From NCBI GenBank assembly GCA_034008185.1, contig CM067084.1, positions 7,459,385-7,523,384 on the forward strand: 64,000 nucleotides of DNA, given 5' to 3'. Below the pieces are notes generated by a model, which was not told the DNA's origin, did not search any database, and saw only the letters and a program-made list of their open reading frames with translations. Numbering within the stretch: position 1 is the first letter of the stretch; each line of letters starts with the position of its first letter. The translations under genes were made by a program, and so were the position numbers. The stretch comes from Gorsachius magnificus (lineage: Eukaryota > Chordata > Aves > Pelecaniformes > Ardeidae). Shown here piece by piece: positions 49,794 through 60,906 of this stretch.

Positions 49794-50303
49794 ATGCAGC
49801 GTGAACTCAGTCTTTGGAAAGAGATGAAATCAGTTGTGTTTCCAAAATTTATGTACGTGCAGACAAGTAACTGTGTTCCTGGAATATGCGGGAACTTTTC
49901 ATCCCTTGAGCTGTGCGAACGGACGCTTATGTATTTTGAGGGAAGCTGTTCGAAACAGAATTTTGAAAGCCTAAGAGAAGTGCACCGTATCGAGTCGGTT
50001 GAAGGAAATGCTTCCCACTGTTCCTTCTCACTGATAGCTTCATGTTATCTAACACGCGGTGATTTTCATTTAATGAAAATGGTGTGTGTGGGGGAGAAGC
50101 GCTATCTAACACAAGCAAGTTTTGAGCCGGATCCCTGGCTTGCATCCATTGCCTCTGCGCCGCTGGTGCACGAGGGAATTCCTTGGTACGGCCGAGCTGC
50201 GAGATCCTGGCCCTGCAGCACCCTCTCGCTCTGCCTGTCACAGGGGGAGCGCGCCTGGGACGTAGCTGAAGCTAGGCAGGAGGGCTACGTAAACCAGTTG
50301 TGA
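49794..50303 (+). CDS. Longest open frame in the window (169 codons), function unknown, doubtful
   Basis: An ATG-to-TGA frame of 169 codons lies in the most CpG-rich part of the window. The predicted product has no signal peptide or membrane span. About nine of its eleven cysteines fall between residues 25 and 100 (for example NCVPGICGNF, LELCERTLM, NASHCSFSLIASCYL). The C-terminal third is richer in Trp, Arg and Ala, in step with rising GC. I recognise no family or domain. Neither a splice acceptor nor a core promoter is obvious upstream. A chance frame in GC-richer DNA is the leading alternative; a lineage-specific or lncRNA-embedded ORF cannot be excluded. Confidence 0.15.
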   Translation: MQRELSLWKEMKSVVFPKFMYVQTSNCVPGICGNFSSLELCERTLMYFEGSCSKQNFESLREVHRIESVEGNASHCSFSLIASCYLTRGDFHLMKMVCVGEKRYLTQASFEPDPWLASIASAPLVHEGIPWYGRAARSWPCSTLSLCLSQGERAWDVAEARQEGYVNQL

Positions 50304-50500
50304 ATGCTGGCAAGCCCCAACTGCTGGAACAGCCCTTGGGAGGATGTTGCAGCTGAACGCGATTTGGAAGAGTCTGAAGCAGCTCCGTGCTGCCGAGTGG
50401 GGTCCCAGCAGGCCCCCACATCGGATGGAAAGACGCTTGCATATTCTTGTTGCTGCACTCGGATCTTGCTGCACTTGGTGGTGACTGAGTACCCGCACCC
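49980..50500. promoter_or_regulatory. Local CpG-rich block
   Basis: About 20 CpG dinucleotides occur in roughly 500 bp, including clusters at CTGCGCCGCTGG, TACGGCCGAGCTGCGAG and GAGCGCGCC, against a background that is nearly CpG-free. It falls short of a classical CpG island but stands out. Retained CpGs suggest an unmethylated or selected element, such as an orphan promoter or enhancer; this is inference. Confidence 0.35.
50062..50080. repeat. Perfect 9-bp inverted repeat with 1-nt centre
   Basis: ATTTTCATT, T, AATGAAAAT forms a perfect palindrome around one base. Possible protein-binding dyad or coincidence. Confidence 0.8.
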
Positions 50501-50509
50501 AAATATGCT

Positions 50510-51480
50510 ATCAGTAGCTTCAAAAAAGAGACACAGGCTTTGCTGGATGGGAGTAAAGACCCCTGCCTGTCACCCAAACATATCTGCATTTTGTAAGCAA
50601 AGCAGTAACTTAATAATACACTAGAAGTAACAGGTATAGCCTGGGAGGCTGAAAGTGAGAACCAAAGTAGTGAGCTGTGTTCCATCTGGGATCTGCGAGA
50701 GCCTTGAGGTCATTGACAAAGATGTCTTGACTTGAAACTGTAAACTTTCTTTGGGATATGCTCTGTCCTTGAATAATCAACTATGGAATGATTTATTGAC
50801 ATTTTATGCAGATAGAGAAATCAGTCTCACGGGAGACAGATACGCTATTGAAATAGGTTTCTTTTTGATGGAAATAAAAATGAAATGCTTGGCTTGGCTT
50901 GTGTCACAATGTAGCTTGCAACCTTCTACATCTCCTTAGAGAGAGAGGGTTTGTACCCACTACTGATATGTATAATGTTAGCTTTCATTAAGTTTCTCAC
51001 GTAGTATCCACACAGGCACATTGAGGACCTCACGACTGCTCAACAAGCATCTTGCACAGCCTCAAATTAATTAAAAACCAGCAGCAATGCAGTAGCATGC
51101 CCACAGAAACCAGAAAATCACTGCTAGAAATGTTAGCCACAACAAATTAAAAGTCCAACAGTCTCACTGTACTAAGCTGCTTGTGCCTGTCTTCCTTCTC
51201 GTGTACTAATATTCCTAAACACATGGTAAAATATTAAAATGTAATTACACAGTAGCTACTTGACTGGCAAACTTCCCCTCACCTGTAATATAGGTCTAGC
51301 TGCTTTGTTAATATCGCCATTCAGGTACAATTTAAAATCAACAGAGAAAGTTATTCCAGAACCTGCTGCGAGAAGGTCACAAACTCCCTTTGAAAGCGCT
51401 GATACTTCCTTTTGTTCACTCTTATGTATCTGATTACAAATTACTAAATCCTGCTGCTATTTGAGAACTTTTAGATTCTA
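50510..51480. other. Non-coding stretch
   Basis: Unique DNA after the CpG-rich block. A short ATG frame (50751-50939) is not recognised. Words such as TCAAATTAATTAAAAACC near 51060 give the part at 51000-51200 a regulatory look but no more. Confidence 0.45.
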
Positions 51481-51489
51481 ATCAGCGCT

Positions 51490-51680
51490 TTGATGAATGT
51501 ACAGCACAATAATGCAGATGAGTGATGTCACCCTTCGTGCATACAGCAGCATGCATGGACCAAAATGCGGAGAAACCATTCAAAAGCACTGGGACCTTTG
51601 TGATCTAGGAGCTTCCTTTGTAATCAATCCTGCCTGTAAATCGTTGCCTAACGACTAGACATTGTTAAAATGTCTAATTA
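51490..51680. promoter_or_regulatory. Candidate conserved block (unverified)
   Basis: Repeat-free and motif-dense: TGATGTCA (near 51523, CRE-like), ATGCATGG, TTTGTAATCAATCC (near 51618) and GTCTAATTAGATG (near 51673). Resembles deeply conserved vertebrate enhancers in style; conservation not testable here. Confidence 0.22.
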
Positions 51681-52456
51681 GATGTTTAAAAAAAAAAAAT
51701 GACATCAATGTGAAGTGTTCTGCTTAAAATGTGAAGAGTTGCCTTTATGTTGATAAAATAGAAGGAAAATCTGAAATAAGGAAATGTTACAGAAATTGAC
51801 TTGAATAAATAAGAAGGAAACGTGAGTACGTTCCAGCAATGCCAGCAAATTAAAGGTCTTTTCTTCAGCATTTAGGAATTAGGTAACTTCCTAACACTTT
51901 GCGCTACAGCAAAGGAGACTTTTTATTAAATTAAGTAGAGGTAAACATCATAGCCGTTTTTCATGTAATGAAATGTAATGTAATGCAAGGAAAACAATGT
52001 AGAAAGGTGTTAATATATAAGCAAAAAAAATTCTTGAAAGGTAGAGTGTTTTTGTAAAATACAGTGAAACCAAATCATTGAAGGAAAGCTCATAATGTAA
52101 GTTATAAACATCACGCTGTGTCTTTTTTTTTTTTTATTTTTTTTTTTACTGTAGATGGCATGGTCCTGGCATGTTCTTTTAGTCTGTTTAATACACTTAT
52201 ATTCAGTATTTTCACTGGGTATGAAAACTCCATAGAACTGTTCTTTAAACTAAAAACTGCTCTGAAGGGATGTGAGGATGGTGCTACAAATTTACAAAAG
52301 GGTAAGGCATGCAGGGATCTGCCTCTCTGATAGCTACTCAACACCAGCTGACGTCCCAGAAGGGATAATGCCTGTCCATTTTTATATAGTCTTTATATTT
52401 CTTTGCCTGTGTGGTTTTGCATATTCTTTTAATGTGGATTATGAAGGAGTGACCTT

Positions 52457-52502
52457 GCCTTATTTTAAAAGACACAACCGCCTTATTTTAAAAGACACAA
52501 CC
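52457..52502. repeat. 23-bp perfect tandem duplication
   Basis: A 23-nt unit containing CCTTATTTTAAAAGACACAA is present twice, back to back and identical (52457-52479, 52480-52502). This is the longest perfect tandem duplication I saw, and it implies a recent event. Confidence 0.9.
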
Positions 52503-55500
52503 ATCAGACTAGGATAATTGGGGAATTTCCTGTAAAAAGGCCTTTCCGGCCACCTCACACTGTGTATGGGCTGTTGTCTGTGGTGTTCTTCCGAGGTGAC
52601 CCATGAAAATGATAGCAAGAAAAGGAAATGGGAGCAAAGCATATGTTTCTAAATGCTATGCGGTGCATAGAAAAGCGTTCTCCGTAGAGGTGCTGCAAGC
52701 TGAAAGCAACTACCTTTTAGTAACCTTCCTCCTTTCTCTGCCAGGGAGTGGTGACCCTCCCAGCCCTTTAGGCTGGTGCATCTCAAGTACAGGGGAAAGA
52801 CTTTTCCTGCAGAAGTTGTTTGGGAATCTTAGATATACCTCCTCCCTCTTAGGTAATCAATGCCGCTTATTGGTCGTAAAGGTGATGAAGCAATCCGCTG
52901 TGCTTATATCACACTGGTAATTGAAATAGCATAAAAATACTAAACCACTTGTAAGTTTGTCACCAGAACTGCACAGATTTTCTATGGTACTAGCTGTGAT
53001 CATAGTTATACATTTAGTGCAGTTCGTTTTCAGTTCAAGAGAACTAGAAACCAATTTTGTCACTCTTGTAAATTTGGCCTATAGCCCTTCATTTTTCTAT
53101 CCCATTCTTTCTGAGTGCATGTACATATATTTATACTACTCCAATTGTCTATGCTGTTTTATCTGGGAAGCCTATTATACAAACCTAATGCTTTTCCCAG
53201 CTGCAGATAGGTTCTCCTTGCAGTGTGTCACTTTTCATTATCATGGGATGCTGTCTTTTCAACGCTTAAGTGTGTCATGTCACCACATGATTAACATTTA
53301 AAGCAGTAGTACACTGCTTTTAGCAGTGAAAGTCAGTATTACTTACCTACTTGGTTCCTATGTTGATTGTAATATGGGAAGTCACTATCCTCTAACTGGA
53401 CAAATTTCTTTCAAGCAAGCTTGAAATAAGCACGGGTAGTAACGTGGTATCAGTTCACTTCATTCACCCTCCTTCCTCTTCTTCCATCAAGTCTAATACA
53501 TCTGATGCACTTCAAAAGATCCTGGGTGTAAGATAAGCTGTAAGAAGTCTCCAGTTATTTCTAAAGAGATTGGGGAGTCTGAAACATTGGAAGGGGTCAC
53601 ATTGAATCTGTACGAGTATCAAAAAGGCAGGCATGCTAGGCCAGATAGTCTTTATACTTTTTATGCTATAAAGAGGGGTATTACTCTTGCTTGGAAGGGA
53701 GAGGTTTTATGATCAAGAGCAGAAGAAAAGGATTTAGAATTGTTAATATACTGCTTGAGTGCTCAGCCATTTATATTTACAGTAATTGCTTCTGGGGAAA
53801 AAAAAAAAAGTCATTTTCCTGCCAAAATGTAGGAAAAATAAAGGCTGATTGAATTAAGTCTGGGAACCAGTTTGATTAGAAATTGAAACAAATCTCCTAG
53901 GACTCTAGGAACCCGGTTCATTTGTGGCATTCCTTCCATACTCTAATGGGCTCTAATGCTTGATACTGAACGATAAGAAATGCTAGTTTCTGAAAACAGC
54001 TGTTGTGGGTTTGGTAGTTTGGAACCACATTTCGAGAGAGCTGAATGCAAACCATAAACATGTGGACATGCAGGCAAGTCAGATTGTTCCTCCAGATATG
54101 ATTTGAACCATTTGTCATTATTTCAAAAAATTCACAAAAAAAGCACTCGAATTACGCCTTTCACTTTTGGAAAGAAAAGCAAGACCACTGTTATTCCAGG
54201 GAGCAATACTGTATAAAATGTCTGTAATGTGTAATGGCGTGGGTACACTACGCGACTTTTAATAGGCACTTGGAGGTGCTACGTATCAGCATTCTGGTAT
54301 TTTCTGTTTACTGAACTGTAGCCCAGAGACATTTTGTTGGGATCGTGCAAACATTGGTTCAGATCTGATTAAAAGAAAAACACTGCTGTTCTATGCTCTT
54401 GTTAACATAACTCAGACCTTCAAATACCTGAAAAATGGCAACCCCACTTTCTAACTTTTCCATTGCTCATTAAAGCTTGTAAGTGATATTTAGTTAATAG
54501 TGCCTTGCAGGGCTTGGAGCCCTTTGCCTCTAGCATTGTTCCCGGTGCAAACTTGAAAATGAGTTTCTTGAGGCACTTAGTGGGCCACAACTTGGGAGCT
54601 GAGAGCAACCAAATCCTTTGGTTGCTAGACGTAGCAGTGTGCTTCGCTTCCCTGCTTTCTTGCTTCTGTTGCTTCCTCTCATCAGTTAATTAGGTCAAAA
54701 CTCCTTGGGCCATCCCTGGTGTAACCCGCAGCTCAAAGACTCGTGTGTTGCAATCCCAGAACGGAAGCTGCGAGGATGGGGGTAAAGGTTTCCTGCACTC
54801 TTATCGTTCCTAGGCCTTGTGATACCCTACATAGAGGCAGAAAATCTGCTCCGGGGTGACTGGTCTGAATAGCTACCCAAGATGATGGATTTCTGGTATT
54901 TTTGCCAATTTTGTAAGTCACGGACAAAACTGAGAAAGTCACACATGGAATCACTGCATTAAGTGCTAGTGGAAGTATGCAAACGCTGAAACAAAGAAGA
55001 ATATTTATGATGCATTTATGAAACACGGGTTAGGAAAGGATTTTCTCCTCCACCAGTCTTGGAAATGGACTCTGTATTTTTGCATATTTTTAAACAGAAA
55101 AATGAAAGTTTCCATATCTTGGTGATTGTTGAGATAGTCTTTTTAAAAAGAAGTTGTGTAATAACAAACACATTTCATAGGTAGCTCTGTTTTCCAGGTA
55201 GGTCTTTGAAAATGACAAATTAACAATGATTATAGTTTTATATAGTGTATAATTATCTATTATTTACAGAATAAAGAGTGAATAGTGAAAGTCGAGGTCA
55301 TGCCATAACATGCAGTACATGAAGCGCTAGAGAAGAATACTTTTTTATGTGGCCACTTCTTTCATCACTCGGAAATTGTGGGAAAATATTTCTAAAATAC
55401 AGCCTTGATGGGCATTATATTTCAAATTGAATTTCATGAAGCAGACAGCACAACAACTAATTAATATTGACTTCATTTTTAAAATCTTAAAACGTCTGGG

Positions 55501-56408
55501 TTTTGGTAGCAGCTAATTGTAGAGGAGTCTTGTTGAATGCAATTTTTATTGGATTATTTTTATGGCTTTTGACATGTTATGGAATATATGTCAGAATTGA
55601 ACAATGTAAATTCAGCCCGTGTTTTTCACAAGTTTTCAGCACCGTCAGTGTGTGATGGAATGACATTTGATAATTTTGCAACAATTGCAAAATGCAGCTA
55701 GTCAAGGAAAAGGGTTTAAAGAATTGTATGCATATGATGTGCAGTAGCACTCTGCATGCAAAAATTTTGTGTAAATAGAAATAAAAAACCCCATGTGGTG
55801 CAACCTGAAAGTGTAATGCATAGAAACTGTATGCGTAGTTCTGAAAAAGCTTTTTATCACCTGGCTTCCTTAGAGCAAATTCATCCTATTATACCAGGAT
55901 GATATACTGAAGACAGATCTATCTTCTGCTGTAGCAACACAAAACTTTTACAAAAAAGAGATAATCTGGAGTATTTGAATTATAAAGGTTTACGAATCAT
56001 TGAACTTAAAATATAAAATTTATTAGTAATATTCAAGAAGTAAATGCAATAAAAAGTTGATGAGTTAGCAGGTTCAGATGAAGGTTATATGACATTTATC
56101 AAATGTTTTTGCAACCTAAATCTGTGGACCAGATGAGAGGGATAGGGGGAAGATGGTGACGCAGAGCTGATGTTTCAATACATTCTTGTACGTTTTCTGT
56201 AGGTTTGGTTGATTTAGTTGTGTGTTTGATTAGATCTGCTGGACACTGTGCCCAGTGCATTCTTGTGTGCCCTCAATGATATTACGGTTGTTGGTTAAAA
56301 CCTGTAGAATGCCCCACATGCCTAAAAAAGCCCAAATAATTTTTAAAGAGTTTGTGGACACAATTTCAGTCTCAGGCTTAGGAAGAAGAAAGGATTTTTT
56401 TTATCGCT

Positions 56409-56495
56409 GGAGACTGAGCAGGAGGGAAGGAAGCTGGGAAAGGGAAGGACAAGGAGGCAGTGGGAAGGTAGGCAAGAGAAAGTGAGAGAAAGCAT
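56409..56495. repeat. Purine-rich tract
   Basis: GGAGGGAAGG-type sequence with few pyrimidines over almost 90 nt. It explains the Arg/Lys/Glu-rich short frame on the plus strand here. Confidence 0.7.
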
Positions 56496-58288
56496 CAGGC
56501 ATAGAGGTATGAAATAATGTGAGGAGTATAAATGGAGCAAAAAAATGCAGTCAGACATTTTGTTTTTCTTTGCTTTAAAGGCTTTGCAAGCAGAGCAGTC
56601 CACAGGCAGACAGTTACACCACCAGGCACTTCAGATTACAGTAGGGTGCAAGGCAAGCTTTGTTCTCCATGGTTTATTATATCATTTGAACCCCCTGAAA
56701 GGAAAAATCATATAAACTGTGATGTGACTCATACAGGAAAGCAGATAATCAGTGGTGTACCATAATACAAGTGAGAAAAAGACAAAATAACCATCAAGGA
56801 GCGGTTACAGTAGACATTCTGCTCCTTTTATCTTCTGATATTGTTTATCGTATTAGTATTATCTTTATTATTTGCTAATGTTATCATTTCACCTAGTGAA
56901 AAAAATTCAAAGCTTGGAGCCAGGATCCTAGACAAAACAGCCTAATGCCTATGGCAGCTTCTTCCTTTGTTGGTTATTAAATTGTTTCTGTGAATGAAAA
57001 TAACAATAACAACAAGGAGAAAAGTCCACCATGCTGTGACCAATTTCCTGCCAAACCATGAGGGATGCACATAATGGCCTTCTGCGGCTGTAACGATGCT
57101 CTTGGATGGAGGGAGCCTGAATGTGGACCTTGCAAGTGTGGCTGGAGTGACCTCCTGAATTGCACTGTTAACACTGAGAAGACAGATGCCTAATTTAATT
57201 CTTCAGGCTGCACATCTTCCGGCACCCTGAAAAATGAAAAGACAAGCAAACAGGTCTGACAGAGCTGGTTGGCATTCAGACTGAGGTTTTGGTATTGATT
57301 TGCTGTGGGGATATTGGTTTTATGGTGAAGTTAAAAACTTCCTAGCTTACCATCTGTATGTGCATTTTGCTGCCTTTTCTCTTCCTGTGTTTTTATTTAT
57401 TAAATGGCGCTAAAAGGCACCAGAGCAAACCCCTGATGGAAATGAAGTGCCCTGGTTTTTCTAATAAGGGAATAATAATTTAAAAAGAGGCTATCATCTG
57501 CAGTTTTATGCAGAGCCTTGAGCTATGCTATGTGTCATATTTTTCTAAAACCCGTTTGTTAATACTTTTGTAGGCAGACTTGAGAACTCCAAGAATTAGC
57601 TAATGTTACACCAATAAAAATGTTTCTTGAAAAAGACAGATATAAGGAACATTTCTACAGGGGATTACATTTGGTCATATTTTTTCCATTAGATCACGTT
57701 TCTATGGAGTTCCTAGACTCTTATTGGAAGATCCCGCTGGCTTTTGGACTGTGATGCTGAATGTCCCTTACGTTCATTAGTAGCTTATATTGGAAGCAGA
57801 GGGCTTCTGAGCTTTTCAGCTGTAATTCAACAACATTAGTCTTAGGCAGGAAAGTGAAAATTTATTTACTGAAAGTAAAATATTTGTTTTGGCCAGAATG
57901 CAATTTTTGGCACTAGTACTGACGCCTTTTAGGTGAAATTTTGGTAGTAGGCTAGTAAGCCTGTGATTACAAACACAGGTGAATTTAATAAAAGTACAGT
58001 CCGATCTCATTCCTCCTGGTGCAAATCCAGAGTATTTTGCTGAAATCCGTTGCCATCTGACTAAACGTTCTGCTTCTAGGGTCTGCCAGTGTACACAGTA
58101 TTTGGTGTTATCAGCCCGGAGTACGTGTATATTTAGATTTTCTCATTGCCATAGAAAGTAAGAAAAAATAGCCAACACACTTTATAATTAATGATGAGTA
58201 TAATGACAATTTAGCAATCCTAAGCAGGTGGCATAAACTCACGTTACTGATGTGGCAATTATCTGGTTTAGTAATAATGATTAACTGT

Positions 58289-58306
58289 AACAACAACAAT
58301 AATAAT
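58289..58306. repeat. Short CAA/AAT trinucleotide run
   Basis: AACAACAACAATAATAAT-type microsatellite, two adjoining trinucleotide phases. Confidence 0.85.
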
Positions 58307-60429
58307 GCAAAAATGACCTCCCAAAGAAAGTATTGCCATCCCTCTTATGCAGACAGACTGAATCCAAGAGGTTCAACGACCTGTCTACCTCTTCCACATA
58401 AGATGGAAATGAAACATGTGTAGACAAATGGTGAATTATGCAATGTGCATAGTGTTACTTGTGACTTTTAGATCAAAGTTTGCTGTACTTACACGTTAAA
58501 GCTCATGGAGATAATCAAACCAAGACTGAGTACTTTCCTTCCCTACAAGATGAAAATCCTCAATGTGCTACACAGCAGATTAGTTTAGTGAAGAACCTGT
58601 GCTTCATTGCACTCAAAATACATTTTCTGCTTGTACATAATGGAATGTCTTTTTCTTTTGTTTTCTAGTTGGCCACCATCTTCATGCTTCCTTTTCCAAG
58701 AAGACAGCTGTTAGCAAGAGCCATATGGTTCCCATAAAAGTTGTCCTTATATCTGGCCTTTGACAGCTCAGAGAAGACAGTAATCCTAAGTTTGGCATCC
58801 CTAAGAGTTACTCTCTTATGATTTTCCAAGAGACTGTGTGGGCAGTAAATGCTGGTGTTTCACACAGTGGTCACCTGCTAGAGAGGGGTGGCTACCTGGG
58901 GATGCTGGGCCATGCAGAGCTCTTGTCACTCTGCAGAATTGGCGCTCTCATCCAGAGAATTAACACAAATTTTACTTGCTCTAGAGTTTTACCTCTCTTT
59001 TGAGTGTCCTAGCCCTTGGACCAGAATTTCCAATTTTGATTCCCTAAATTGAGACATGGGAAACAGGAGCCAGACACTTGATAGAATACTTACTGTGGAG
59101 GTTCTGAGCATGCTGCACTGAAAATGTCAAGCACCCTAATGCAGATGCTTCAAGCTCAGTGGTAGGTATCTAGATTTAGCAGCTAAGCCTAAGAGTTCTG
59201 GTTTACACTTTTAGATTTGGCCTGTGCTTTTAGATGTCAGAAATTATTTAAGCAGCTATTAGGCCTGCAACAAATTGCAGTGGAAAGATCAACAGAGTGT
59301 GGAGAAGCTCTGTTTACAAGGTACCAGGGACCGCTTGCATAACAAACCTGTCAATGATTTATAAAGTGTATGGACGCAGTACTAGTACCACGGAAAGTCT
59401 CACTCAAAACAACTGGTTACTCATTACCACATTGTTTCAGTGATCTTCTCGTCTTACTGATGTACTGGACAGCAGGAACGCCTGCCCATCTCTTTAGCAC
59501 CTGATGATCCTTGGACAACTTTGTTACCCTCTCTGTAAATGAATGTCAGCTTTCCTGGAGAAGTATAGGGCTGCCTGCCGAAGTACAATGCCTGTTTTAT
59601 TTGAATGCTCTCTGGGAAACAGTTTAGAGAGCATCCGTATCAAACAATTTCTGCACTGCAGTATTTGTACCTCGAAGAGTTAGGTCAAGGGTTTTGGATC
59701 AAAGCCTAGCTGAGACTGCATACATCATGGGGCCCAAGGAGAGAAGCATTAAATTTCTTGCTTAAATTTGGCTGTTAAATGCAAATGCATCATCCTTTGT
59801 GTTATATAAAATCCAAGCTGAGTGTTCTGTATTTTCTTGAGGCAGCAAACTGTTGAACAGACTCCCCTTCATTTCAAGGTCTTTCGATCAGGCTCTTGAT
59901 GAATTCATTAAACTATATATTCATTATAGGTGATGAAAAGTATATAACCTTTCCGGGAGGGAAGTGGTCTGCTCCATAAATAAATCTAGCCTTGTAAATT
60001 AAAGATGTGCTAGAATGAAATACCTGGATCCAACAGTGCTGTAACTTGAGCAAGGCATGTGTTTGTAATGGTAGCCTTGGGAAGGAGGCTACTCACAGTG
60101 GAATGGAGGAACCTTATGAAGTGCCCTGATGGTCTAAAAATCCAGACTGCACTGGATCAGGGGAAGAAGTAAATTCCAGAATCAAGGTCCCTCAGGGAGG
60201 AAGCACTGCCAGAGTTTCTCTTTTGCTATATATTGAGCTCTTGTCTGAGCATGACCTCAGATCAAAAGCGCTGCAGTACTACACTAACAGAGACACCTAA
60301 CGAGTGGGAAAGTGTTGGATTATATTCTGAGAGGTTGTCTCTTACCATCCGTCTCCTTTAGGAGATCAGAGGACAGGTACTCATGGAACACTCTCCCTCG
60401 TTACTTGCTCTATTTAATACTGAGTCCAT

Positions 60430-60720
60430 TGCTCTCTGTATTGTTTGTGGTTCCTCATGACTATGAAAACTGGCTCCAGCATTGAAAGCACTGTAGTAGT
60501 CTAATGCTGGCCAGAAACATAGAAAAGTGCATGGTCTTTCTCACTGTTGTTTTCAGGCCAACTACTATCAGCTGGCAACTAAGTACTTAACCGGATCCAT
60601 ATCCAGTAACGTCAGGTAAGAAATAGCAGATGTATTGCTACACAAGAAGGTCAGGTATAGCCTTTGCTGTATCTTGCTGGTGATTTTCCTGACACGCCAG
60701 TACAACTTTGGCTTTCTGTG
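60430..60720 (-). mobile_element. Probable ancient L2-clade fragment, inverted
   Basis: GCACTGTAGTAGTCTAATG (60488-60506) is the complement of the L2 segment encoding SRLDYCxA, matching at about 14 of 20 core positions. The following TGCATGGTCTTT and GCAGATGTATTGCTACACAAG words correspond in order to the next upstream part of L2. The copy is very decayed and the assignment comes from remembered consensus. An exon-like segment (60557-60615) sits inside it. Confidence 0.35.
60557..60615 (+). other. Exon-like segment with strong splice sites (unverified)
   Basis: Fifty-nine nt lie between a strong acceptor (TTTCTCACTGTTGTTTTCAG) and a consensus donor (CAG|GTAAGA). One frame is open: ANYYQLATKYLTGSISSNV. 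Splice-site quality is the best of all the candidates, yet the surroundings look like an inverted L2 remnant. It is therefore either a chance pseudo-exon or an exonised repeat. No known protein was recognised. Confidence 0.18.
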
Positions 60721-60840
60721 GGTTACATTTCACGTGTATCCTAAAACCAAAACACCACTCAGCCCCTAACTTAACCGGAGACTTCAAAAAAGCCCCACTC
60801 ATCTACTTGTATTATCAAGATTTCAACACTTCAGTGTTAG

Positions 60841-60906
60841 GTTTGTTTTGTTTTGTTTTGTCCGTCTGTCATTCCTCCTCCCCCCCCGCCCCCCCCCAAA
60901 AAAATG
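60841..60906. repeat. TTTTG pentamers followed by a C-run
   Basis: GTTTTGTTTTGTTTTG (60844-60859) is followed by C8-G-C9 (60880-60897) and an A-run. Strand-asymmetric simple sequence with no gene beside it. Confidence 0.85.

Larger units (their letters stand above)
51690..60420. other. Non-coding stretch
   Basis: Contains T-rich simple sequence (52123-52148), a 23-bp perfect tandem duplication, a purine-rich tract (56409-56495) and a CAA/AAT run (58289-58306). A segment at about 59850-59900 faintly resembles the CR1 3' region around GGCTGCC...GAGTCCCC...GGAGGTCTTCAA, too weak for its own call. No coding frame exceeds about 115 codons and none is recognised. Confidence 0.5.

Noticed and set aside
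50272..50685. 137-codon minus-strand frame opposite the CpG-rich block
   Set aside because: Shadow frame in GC-richer DNA; no domain, no splice context.
59850..59960. Possible CR1 3'-region scrap
   Set aside because: Word order is suggestive (GACTCCCC, then AAGGTCTTTCGATCAGG), but there is no terminal repeat and only a short alignment.
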